This document shows, one piece after another, positions 54,590 through 64,000 of a stretch of 64,000 nucleotides of DNA (position 1 is its first letter; each line of letters opens with the position of its first letter). The notes beneath the pieces are model-generated. The model was not told the DNA's origin, did no database searches, and was given only the letters and a program-made list of their open reading frames with translations. The position numbers and the translations under genes were made by a program. Source of the stretch: Phocoena phocoena (taxonomy: Eukaryota > Chordata > Mammalia > Artiodactyla > Phocoenidae). The stretch spans positions 50,237,124 to 50,301,123 of the forward strand of contig NC_089226.1 in the NCBI RefSeq assembly GCF_963924675.1, in the 5' to 3' direction.

Positions 54590-55045
54590 ATATGTGTGGG
54601 TCACCTACCATGTGCTGGATACTGTGCAAATGTGAGATATGACTCCTGTTCTCCAGGAGCTGATAGATTAGGTTTGATTTCATGATACACCCATAAGACT
54701 AAGTACTGAGTCTTCCAAAATGGTGACAGAGGTACCAACAACAGTAATTTTCCTCAAGGGAAGAATCAATGTGGGCTTAATGGGTGGGGATTAGGGAAGG
54801 AGAAGGGTTTGAGCTGGACTTTGAAGGATAAGGTAGGGTTTAGAGAGACAGAAGGGAGGACAAAAAGACTTCCAGTTGGAGAAGTCACTACAGGAAGAGG
54901 TGAGAATGAACAGAGCAAGCTCAGAGCACACTGACCACCCTGGAGGAGAAGGTCTGCGTTAGAGAGGGGTGAGAGAGTGAAGAGGTATGTCATATAGCTT
55001 ATGAAGGGCCTTCCAATGCAGCTCTCATGCTGTAAGCAAGTCGTC
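54590..55045 (-). mobile_element. L2 LINE, antisense
   Basis: 'CACCTACCATGTGCTGGATA', 'CTTGAGCTGGACTTTGAAGG'-type text near 54810, and 'GCACACTGACCACCCTGGAG' followed by 'GAAGGGCCTTCCAATGC' keep the reverse L2 order. Confidence 0.65.
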
Positions 55046-58000
55046 TGCAAAGCATGTCTCGTGAAGTGTCCTACCTCCCCTCAAAGACCATTGCTAAGGA
55101 TGAGGGTGATGGGGGGACAGTGGAGAAAGGTTCCCAGGCCTCCCCAACCGCATTAACTAGCGTGGTGCTACTTTATCTCTTTTGCATTTTGGGTTTCCAA
55201 ATGAAAATTCTTTTACCAAAGATTTCTATGAGTAAAAAAAAATAAGACCAAAAATCACAGTATTAGTGGTGGGCGAGCCATTAAATTTTAAGTCAAAGGA
55301 TGAGTTCTTTAATTAAGTTCATAAATCATCATCGAGCACTTGCACTATCATATGCTGGGCAGCGGGCCCTGTGCAGATGAGTAAGGCAGTGACGTAAGGA
55401 ACGTTGCTCGATGGCTGTGCGCAGGGCAGGTTGTGGGGAAGGATACCTGCAAGCTTGGAGACAGGTGAGTAGCAGGTTTCAGTCATCCTGACACGAAGTG
55501 ACAACATCTGGAACACACACTATCAAGCAGCACTTTTAACTCTTTATTCCTCACCTTCTGGGCTTCTATATTTATTTACCTTGTGCTAAACCTCCCTCTG
55601 CTAGCTATACCCTAAGCTAAAGACTTCTTTTGTTCTTCGGCAGTGCCTCTGACGCTACTGGTCAGGGGATCCAGCTGTGCACTTCTGTGTCTACAAGGAG
55701 CAGTGAATGCGTGCAGTGACCAAGAGTGAGGCATTAGAAGGTTTGAGAGTCATGATGACCTGCAGACCTCTTGCCAGGCCATTTAGACATTCAGAGTCAA
55801 TTAGAGAAAAATCAAACCACGGGTGGCCCGAACAAGAGATGCTTGTGAGCTGCGCTCTGTATTCGTGCTCCGTTGTTGAGATCCATGCCTGTAGAGCACA
55901 TGGTTTTGCTCTGTGTTCGGATAGACCCGCAACTTTCTGCCTCTTTCTTGACTGCTCTCACCTGTTGACTTCGTGTCTTGCCTGCTGCCTGTGCGATAGT
56001 TAGAGGCAGAATCTTAGAAGCCCACTTGTTTGGTAGGAACAATGATGTGCAAAGGGATGTGCACATACTCATGCCATTTTGGGCAAATAGAAATGAGATG
56101 TTATTAGGGAAAAATTTACAAGCAGAGCTGTGGAAGAGCCACACCCCACACTGTCATTACCCCACAGGGAGGTATGCTCAGACAGGGTTCCACAGCTAGA
56201 ATTCTAGTAGAGAGGGATCCTATCTCCACCTCCAAAGCGCTCTATATGTTTGCAGACTATGGAGCCAGGAGACATCTACATTGCTGTTAGGATAGAAGGT
56301 CCTTGGTCAATAGCATGACCAACCATCCTGGTTTGCCTGTCTAGATTTTAGCACTCAAAGTCCTGCATCCTGTGAAAGCCCTTAGTCTCATGCAAATTGG
56401 AATGGTGGAGTAACTGGCCTTGTTAGAATCAAGAAGCCTTCAGAAGAGTTCAGGAACTGTTCACAGTGTGGTTTTTTTTTTTTTTTTTTTTTTTGGCAAG
56501 ATAACCTATACCTTCTGAGCCAGAGCTCTAGTAAGTTATCAAAAGGGGGAAGGAAGTCAACCTCCAAGTCATCAGGATTTGTCTTTCCTTTTTCTATCCC
56601 CTGCCCTTGGGGCTTACGACATTCTCTCTATTGACTCCAGCTGATTCTATGGCAATGCTTAGGAGTGGGGTGTCCAAAAGGCTTCCTGCAGCCGGGTCTG
56701 ATAAGCAGTTTTATATTCTGTATCATGATGAGTTTGCTTTCCAAACCAGTGTCTGGGATTCTCAGGGAAAGCTCTCTGGGGCTCTTTGACCACATCAACA
56801 AGAATGCAGGAAGTTATTCACCCTCTGGATTACCAATAGAGGTAGGTCCATTATCACTCTTTGAGGAGGTACCAGACACTTTATCCCTTTACTCCAGAGT
56901 ACAGGAGCAAATTCAAGGCCATCGTCCATTTGCCCAATGCGTGGAGAGGGCTGCCTATATCAAATTATCCGGCATTCTCTGAGTCAAAGCTGTATGTCTA
57001 GAGTTTCCCCCGATGCCCTTGGATGTTACGTAAGCATGCCAATAGAGTAAGTTTTCCTAGATGGACCATGGCCTTCTGTTCTCCAGTTCCATGGATTTTG
57101 GGAGATCTCCTTGATGGAGTATGTATATACAATTCCATTAAATACACAGCTCAAGACAGAAAAGCTTTCCTTATTACTCTTAGTCAACCAGTACGACTCA
57201 TTTTGTAGTAGAGTTTATAGGAGAGATTTTCTATAGCAGGCCATTCAGCTTCATTTAACAAAACTGATGGCAGTACTTCTTCGTGCAAACTAATCATTCA
57301 AACCTCTAAAGATTCCTCTGGCTTGGAGACTTATGATAGCTACCCTGGAGTCAGTCTAATTCTACTTTTGTATATTAACATGCTCGCTTCTGCTGCTGTT
57401 TTCCTCAGCCCCCTGTTAGATATGCCACACCATAGCTGTTCCACATCTAGAGGGGATGACTGCTAATGGCTCTAACAGAATCACAAAGGGGGCTTGTTCT
57501 GCTTTCCCTTCTGGATGCACTTTCCTTGTTTCCAAGGGAAGAGTCCGTTGCCCCGTTAGCTGCATCAAAGTCCCATGGGGCGTAGGATGCCCTGACTCTC
57601 TGTCTCCAGGATAATCTATTATTGCTGCTCCTCCTGATGGCTCAAAAAGACTTCCAGGTTAGTAAAAAGCTTGTGTTTTGAGCATTCTTATCTTCTTTAG
57701 AGGTCCTTTCACTGCAGATTCACTGCCCTACAGCTTCCAAGTGTGAGTGTATAACTTTCCCAACTATCCAGTCAGTGATCATCTTAATTGGCTGGTGACT
57801 TGCTACTGTCCCCAGCAGTGAGGTTTTCTGATGACAGGAGCCAGGTAAAATTCTTTCCCAACTTCCAAAATCCCATAACAGTGGAATGAAGGAGCCCACA
57901 CTGGATGCCACGTTGTGCATGGTATACGGTAGCCCGCACCACTAATGACACATGGAATTAACTATGAGAAGTTTGCTGAGGATGACTTATAAGCAGAGGA

Positions 58001-58715
58001 GTAGCAGAGTGCACAGGCTCCCCTGAACCAGCACAGTGATACAGTGAGGTGCAGGTGGCCTAAAGAGCTGGACGGTGAAGTGGAAAGCACTCTGGTAGAA
58101 GAATGTTTCTAACTGCCTCCCACACTTACAGGGAAGGCCAGCAAGGAGTTGGGTGGAAGGGACTTAGTTTTCCATGTAGCAAAGAGATTTTGGTCTAAGG
58201 AGCCTCCTGAGTTCAGCTGGGCTTTGGTTAGTGAGCCAACCTTGCTATCAGGGGAATCCTTACTTCTGTTGAACTAGTTGAACTAATTCATTGTGAAGAC
58301 CTCAGGAAATGGGAAGGAAATGGATATTCCCTGGCCATTGGATAGCAAAGGCTTGTCCTTCTTCAGAAAGTCATATCTAGATTCTGGTTCAGCCGTCATT
58401 AATTTCCCCCACTGAGCAACAACTGCCAGTATGTCCATATTGAAAATCCTCCCTGATTCCTGTAGCTCTGGGGCTCAGCTCTTCAACTATTTCACACTCA
58501 CTGTCTTAGGCTGACACCAAAGGATTTAAAAGGAGTGAGTCAAGTCTCTTTGGGAACTTGATTCACATCATAACCAGTATTAGAAACCCTTCTCCATTTA
58601 CCACAGTTATCCAATAAAATATATCCACACATTTATGGGGTTCTGGTCACATGGCCACTTATGGGAAAACTCGGATGCTCCTGGATTTCACTTTGGAAAG
58701 CAACAACATGCATGG
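55046..58715. other. 3.7-kb stretch without recognised repeats or genes
   Basis: I recognise no SINE, LINE or LTR family and no coding signal. A T23 run lies at 56472-56494. Diffuse old retroviral sequence is possible, since short frames are scattered over both strands, but no protein motif confirms it. Otherwise it is unique gene-desert sequence. Confidence 0.4.
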
Positions 58716-58719
58716 TTTA

Positions 58720-58890
58720 AATGCTCAGACTTAGGGGTCAGATGGACTAGGGCTTATATCCTGACTCTACTGCTGAAAAGTTGTATGACTGTGGATAAGT
58801 CACTTAGCTGTATAAGAAATGGTTTTTTTTATCTGTAAAATACAAATAACATTACCTATATCATAGGTTTATGATGAGGATTATTAAGCC
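58720..58890 (+). mobile_element. MIR SINE
   Basis: 'CTTAGGGGTCAGATGGACTA', 'GTTGTATGACTGTGGATAAG', 'TTATCTGTAAAATACAAATA' and 'GGTTTATGATGAGGATTATT' fit MIR. Confidence 0.82.
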
Positions 58891-58904
58891 CAACAATTCC
58901 ATTC

Positions 58905-59392
58905 TTAGTCTTTCCCATATCAGATGGTAGCAACTTGATCCTTCCAACTTCTCAGGTCAGAAGCTGTACAATCATCCTTGACTCATTCCTTTCTCTTATA
59001 TCCTACATTCAACCCATCAGCAAATTGTTAGCTTCACTTTCAAAGTAAATACAGACTCCAGCCACTTCTCACTAACTCCTTTACTGCTCTCCTGGTTCAT
59101 TCCACAATTGCTGTTTTGTAAAAACTTCCTAACTGGTTTCTCTGGCTCAGCTCTTGTTCTACCATCGTTTATTCTCAGTATATTAACCAGAGTGACTGTG
59201 TTAAAATGTAAGTAGATCATGTTACTCTTGATCAAACCCTCCAATGGCTGCCCCTTTTTCTCCCAATAAAAGCCAAAGTCCTTACCATGGTCTTCTACAA
59301 GGTCCTATATGATCAGACTCCCTGTTACCTCTCTGACTTCATTTCTGATTACTTTTTCTCCTCCACACCCTACTCCAGCCATGGAAGTCCTC
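58905..59392 (+). mobile_element. L2 LINE fragment
   Basis: 'CCCTCCAATGGCTGCCCC', 'AAAAGCCAAAGTCCTTACCA' and 'GGTCCTATATGATCAGACTC' are characteristic L2 3' text. About 490 bp are preserved. Confidence 0.88.
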
Positions 59393-60030
59393 TTATTTCT
59401 TTCGGGGGGGGGGTGCAGTTTGGTGCAATCATGTGTCAGAGAGTGTGAAAGGTGTTAAGTAAGAGAAAACCATATTTGCTGACTTCCTTCCAATAAGACG
59501 ATGCCCTACACCAAGGCTATCTTTTTGGTCATCTTTTTCTAAACTCTCATTCTGAGACGTTAAGAGGCATGTACTTTTTGGAAGAACCTTAAACTTATAG
59601 GTCTTTGGTAAATATTTTTTAAATAAAAGAACATACACTTTTCTTTAGGGATTAATTTCCAGGGCAGGTTAGCTTCTGTGCGTAATCTAAAGTCTTGGTT
59701 TATAAAACAAAAATCTAGCATCCACCAGGAGGGACATATTTTCCATTCTGAAATGTATATTTGCAATTTTACTTTATATATAGGTTATGTTTATATGTGG
59801 CACTAAGTATCTATCATAGAAACTGTATATAAATTGAATGCATTATCTTATTTGGTGGTATGTTTAATTGCCGTATATCTAAATGGTTTGTACATAGCAG
59901 AGTTTCAGAGATTTCCCAAATTTATTTCTTATATTCTATTATCTCCCTTACCAAATGGATTATTGCCTTGAGGTGGGGATAGTAAGTAGAGAGGTTTAAC
60001 TTACATACATAGCATTAATAGTCTAGAAGC
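59393..60030. other. AT-rich intergenic, no recognised element
   Basis: Contains a short G10 run near 59405. No gene or named repeat. Confidence 0.45.
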
Positions 60031-60820
60031 CCCCTTAATTTTTTTTTAACTTAAAAAATGTATTTATTTTAAAAAATTTTTATTCGACTATAGGTGATTT
60101 ACAATGTTGTGTTAGTTTCAGGTGTACAGCAAAGTGAATCAGTTACATGTATACATATATTCACTCTTTTTTAGATTCTTTTCCCATATAGGCCACTACA
60201 GAGTATTGAGTAAAGTTCCCTGTGCTATACAGTAGGTCCTTATTGGTTATCTATTTTATATATAACAGTGTGTATATTTCAATCCCAATCTCCCAATTTA
60301 TCCCTACCCCCTTACCCCCTGGAAACCATGTTTGTTTTCTACATCTGTAACTCTATTTCTGTTTTGTAGATAAGTTCATTTGTACCCTTATTTTTAAGAT
60401 TCCACATATAAGTGATATCATATGATATTTGTCTTTCTGTGTCAGACTTGCTTCACTCAGTATGGCTATCTCTAGGTCCATCCATGTTGATGCAAATGGC
60501 ATTATTTCCTTCTTTTTTATGGCTGAGTAATATTCCATGGTATATATGTACCACATCTTCTTTATCCATTCTTCTGTTGATGGACGTTTAGGTTGCTTCC
60601 ATGTCCTGGCTATGGTAAATAGTGCTGCAGTGAACATTGGGGTGCATGTATCTTTTTGAATTATGGTTTTCTCTGGATATATGCCCAGGAATGGGATTGC
60701 TGGATCATATGGTAGCTCTATTTTTAGTCTTTCAAGGAACCTTCATACTGTTCTCTATAGTGGCTGTACCAGTTTACATTCCCACCAATAGTGTAGGAGG
60801 GTTCTGGCCCCTTAATTTTT
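60031..60820 (-). mobile_element. 764-bp 5'-truncated L1 with target duplication
   Basis: CCCCTTAATTTTT occurs at 60031-60043 and 60808-60820. The insert carries the L1 3' UTR and the ORF2 C-terminus ('[19 protein letters not shown]'-like text around 60353-60637). It ends at 'CCAATAGTGTAGGAGG'. Confidence 0.95.
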
Positions 60821-60834
60821 GACAAATGTCAATC

Positions 60835-61228
60835 AAGCTGCAACCTTTGTTTCTTGGTCCTGGACTGCCCTCTGCCTTAGGTGCTCTTCTCTCTGGTAAC
60901 TGCACGACCAATTGCTTCTGCTTCAAGTCTTTGTTCAAATGTCACAATGATGCCCACCCCAGACCACCCTATTTAAAATATCCTCTGCCCCCATCCCTTT
61001 ACTCAGGACCTCCTTTACTCAATTCTATTTTTATTTTTTCTCATCATCTTCTAACACACCACATAATTTACTTTTTAAATGTTTGCTACTCATTGTTTGT
61101 CTTGCCCTACAGGAATGTCAGCTCCATGAGGGCAGAGAATTAACTTCTCTGTTGTATTCTATGTACCTAGCCTGTACCAGTATCTGTTACATAGTGGATG
61201 CTTGATATGTACTTTTAAAATAAATGAG
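60835..61228 (+). mobile_element. L2 LINE 3' end
   Basis: 'GTCTTTGTTCAAATGTCACA', 'GAATGTCAGCTCCATGAGGG' and 'CTTTTAAAATAAATGAGTGA' mark a well-kept L2 tail running to its terminus. Confidence 0.9.
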
Positions 61229-61269
61229 TGATGCGTGTAAAGTTCTGATCACAGGGCCTGGCATGTAGA

Positions 61270-61512
61270 CAGCATTGATTAAATGGCAGTTTTTATTATT
61301 TGTGAAGCACTTAGAAAGCTGTTACTGTCTTGGGTGCCCCTGCCTACAGCTTTGCATAGCACATGTTTGCCCATCAGAGAATCTATATCTTGCCATAGTC
61401 CTGCAAGGTGAGTGGGGCTGGGACTCCTACTCTTGCTCTGTCAGAGATGAACAAGTAGGCACCCAGGGGCCAAGTGATTCATATAACTAGTGTGTTATAG
61501 AACCAGGGCACA
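61270..61512 (-). mobile_element. MIR SINE relic, antisense
   Basis: 'TTATTATTTGTGAAGCACTT' and 'GGGGCCAAGTGATTCATATA' with 'CTCACAATTCTGAGTCCAG' follow antisense MIR order. Confidence 0.6.
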
Positions 61513-62055
61513 ATAGACTTCAGGTCTCACAATTCTGAGTCCAGTGTTCTTTCTTTGCTGCCGCAAAAATGAGAAGAGATGAATTCTTACACCAAATTCT
61601 TAGCTTTCCTGAGCCTGGATTATGTGTTAATCAAACACCCGAAGTGCTGATGTGCCCAGGTACCGAGATGATGTCAATAGTCTGACGTGAGCTTCATTTA
61701 TCTACATTATCTTGAAACAAAGATCTGTAAATTTGGGCAACGTTGAATTGAATGACAAAGGTCAATTATAAGAACTTTCACCCAGTGGATTAAAAAATCA
61801 CTGATTCCCCAAAGAGATCCTAAATGTCTTTAACTGTTATTTGGCTAAAAGAAAGTCAGTTTGGAATAATGCTAATCTCTGCTTGAAATAAATTATAATA
61901 AATGGATTGGAAATTGAAAAATGAGCAAAAACATCTGTAATCATGTCAACTTATAAATTAATAGCTGTCATTTTAATGTTCTCTTCTGCTCTTTGCTTAT
62001 ATTCATGTTATTTTTGCATGGCATAGCAATTTTTTTCTTCTTAAATTTAATATAT
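61513..62055. other. AT-rich intergenic, no recognised element
   Basis: No gene or named repeat seen. Confidence 0.45.
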
Positions 62056-62059
62056 GCTA

Positions 62060-62300
62060 AACTTTTTAGCTTTATCTAGTGCTCAGAAATATTATATTTA
62101 ATAGTTACATAAAATACCATCTGTTTGGTATACCACAGTTCATCTAACAATTATCCTATGGTTGAATTTGTAGATTATTTTTGATGTTTCATGGGTTACA
62201 TGTCATTGAAATGAATGTTTTGCATATACAACTTTTCTTTTAGGGATTTCCCCCTCCTTAATACAATTCCTAAGAGTGTTTCTACTGGATTAAACATTTT
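62060..62300 (-). mobile_element. Old L1M-like fragment, antisense
   Basis: 'ATACCACAGTTCATCTAACA', 'TGGTTGAATTTGTAGATTAT' and 'AATGTTTTGCATATACAACT' resemble the reverse-strand L1M 3' region seen at 47.2 kb. Strongly diverged. Confidence 0.55.
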
Positions 62301-63590
62301 TTTATGAGTCAATAAATCTGCTTCCTTTGTTTGCTCCTGTTTATGGCTTGAGATGGTTTCACCAAATGGCTAATATATATTTTATAGACAGAAAATTAGA
62401 AAACAATAGATCATTATCCTTTGCTTGTCAATTATCCTGTCAAGGCACCAGCTTCTATGATGGCCCTATCCTGGAGGTGATACTGTTGGAATTGTTTTCT
62501 TCTCTGATAATTTACTCAGTAAAGAAGGGAGGCTTTTCTTTTTGGAGGACTGTGTTGTCATCCTGAACTCTGGTTTAGATTCCCTTGGGACAGGCTGTGA
62601 TGGGAAGAGGGCTAGATGCTGAGTTAGAAAACTTGGATTTTAACCTTAGCTATGCCATTTATGAAAAATACTTTGTAAAATTGTTTATATAGCAAGGTAT
62701 TACTTTATTTATTTTAGAGAAAGAAAAAAAATCCAATTATCCAGATAGGTCTAAACTCCCAAAGAGTGTTGTGAGGGTTTAGATTTCTGCTTTGACTTTT
62801 AGATCTGGCTCATTAGAAAAGTGTGTCCTGTGGTAGCAAAGTTGTGTGTTGTCTAGTAGGTTGATTGTACACGGTAGATAGACCTGGATTCGACTCTAGG
62901 GAAATTTGACAACCTCTCTGAAGTGGGGATAATAACAGGGCTCAAGCGAGAATGAAATGAGACTGTATAAGTCAAATGTCCAGCAGAATGCTTGGCAGTC
63001 AGCAATCTGTAGGTTAGTTCTCCTTCCCAGGTGCCGTATCCCATGAGAGCTTAATAGGTATTTTCACAGATTTTGTTTTTCAGAAGCTTTAAGGGAGTAA
63101 GACTTTACTGTAGCATCAATGTCTTTTATTTTGGTATCCATAAAATAGGAGTATTAAAAGAAGTATTTTCTTATTTCAAGGGCATCTTGAATTATTTCTG
63201 GAGATTGGCTGGCTCAGTTGGCTATATTCAGCAGGTGAGAGCCAACACTTAAGCTATTCATTTTAGTGTATTTGCTATGTGCTGTGCCTTCCCTGTTGGT
63301 TCAGATAGAATGGATTTATCTTCAAGTCAAGATGAATGCTTATGTCTAAGACTCAGAGTTTGATGCAGAATTGCAAGCATTGGTAGTTTAAGAGCATAAA
63401 TAGTGCTGCAACTTGTCTATGATCTGGAAAGTAATAACTTCTCTAATCCATTGCAATCCTGTCTAATAAGGTCTCTGTTTTACTATTGAAAAATATGACA
63501 ATTCTTACCATTGCTCTACCACTCTATATGTTATATAATATGTTCACATGAATTGCCTCAACCAAATCTTACTACATTTCCTTGAGGGAT
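62301..63590. other. Intergenic with two MIR (+) relics
   Basis: MIR text is visible at about 62605-62690 ('GAGTTAGAAAACTTGGATTT') and 62860-63015 ('GACCTGGATTCGACTC', 'CAACCTCTCTGAAGTGGGG'). The rest is unassigned. Confidence 0.5.
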
Positions 63591-63597
63591 TGAGATT

Positions 63598-63990
63598 CAA
63601 AAGGCATTTATTATTAAACCCTCAGTATATGCTAGGTTTGGTTACTGGACACTTCCACATAACTTTCTCTTATAATTTTCATTTTCAACACTTGATGAAG
63701 GACAGATAATTGAAAAGTGGAGTAACCAGGACTCGAACCCAGGTCTTGGATGCCCAGTCCAGTAATGATCTTGGGTAACAATCTTGTTCCTCAAGGGGAT
63801 GGTGTGATGCTGTAGAAAGAACACCAGCTTGTGTCAGACGACAGGGGCTCTAATCAGAGTGACCAGGTCGTGTTGGGTCCTTCATGGAGTCATGCCCCTC
63901 TCTCTGGGCCTCAAGTATTCACCAGTCAAATGAGAAGCTTAGATATGATGACCTCTTTGGTCTCTCCCTGCCCTGATAATCCATGTGCCT
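63598..63990. mobile_element. MIR (-) followed by MIR (+)
   Basis: The antisense copy (about 63598-63765) ends 'AGGACTCGAACCCAGGTCTT'. The sense copy (about 63795-63990) starts 'GTGATGCTGTAGAAAGAACA' and has 'CCTCTCTCTGGGCCTCAAG'. The two are tail-out and may form a weak inverted pair. Confidence 0.68.
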
Positions 63991-64000
63991 GTGGGACACA

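Noticed and set aside
8921..56375. Weak similarity between about 8921-8960 and 56315-56352 (TGA-TCAAACATCCCAG-like text)
   Set aside because: Short and diverged; probably the same ancient repeat family, too little to name.
1..64000. CRISPR arrays, phage, plasmid or bacterial operons
   Set aside because: No spaced direct repeats, Shine-Dalgarno-led gene strings or prokaryotic gene density. All large-scale structure is explained by mammalian repeats and one gene.

Overview
This window looks like mammalian nuclear DNA, most likely from a whale or dolphin. The strongest evidence is a dense set of CHR-type tRNA-Glu-derived SINEs: the roughly 200-bp form with a poly(A) tail and the roughly 300-bp form that reads 'GGCTGCGTTGGGTC' on its reverse strand. 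I see no ruminant BovB or Bov-tA elements. CHR SINEs are shared by cetaceans, hippos and ruminants, so hippo is not formally excluded. Older mammal-wide repeats (MIR, L2, MER5-type hAT, MLT1 LTRs, L1M) fill much of the rest.

The only convincing protein-coding gene is FAM181B, a single-exon 426-residue gene on the + strand at 4020-5300. It lies in a strong CpG island (about 3600-5350), with upstream ATGs in its leader and candidate poly(A) signals at 5426 and 5727. The protein carries the conserved N-terminal FAM181 block and a YAP-like TEAD-binding omega-loop motif at residues 220-235. In human, FAM181B sits at the edge of a very large gene desert on 11q14, with PRCP on its 5' side. The gene-poor 58 kb downstream here fits that arrangement.

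Layout: 1-3.5 kb holds L2 and MIR relics and one shortened CHR SINE. 3.6-5.75 kb is FAM181B. 5.75-14.9 kb holds MIR, MER5, two MLT1 LTRs, degraded L1M and LTR pieces, and CHR SINEs. A second, unannotated CpG-rich patch lies at about 15.66-16.09 kb. 16-22.7 kb holds MIRs, LTR relics and an AT-rich stretch. Two near-full-length, inactivated L1 elements lie head-to-tail on the minus strand at 22.8-29.7 kb and 31.0-37.0 kb. Each is broken by later SINE insertions, and the second also by a small L1 3' fragment. 37-64 kb holds scattered 5'-truncated L1 3' ends, CHR SINEs, MIR and L2 relics, and some low-complexity tracts: an alternating GT/GC tract at 45.54 kb and a G22 run at 47.60 kb.

There is no operon, CRISPR array, tRNA or rRNA gene, or recognisable new multi-gene system. 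What deserves a second look is regulatory or structural: the orphan CpG island, the two GC-rich open stretches, the non-B-DNA tracts and the clear nested insertion history given by target-site duplications.
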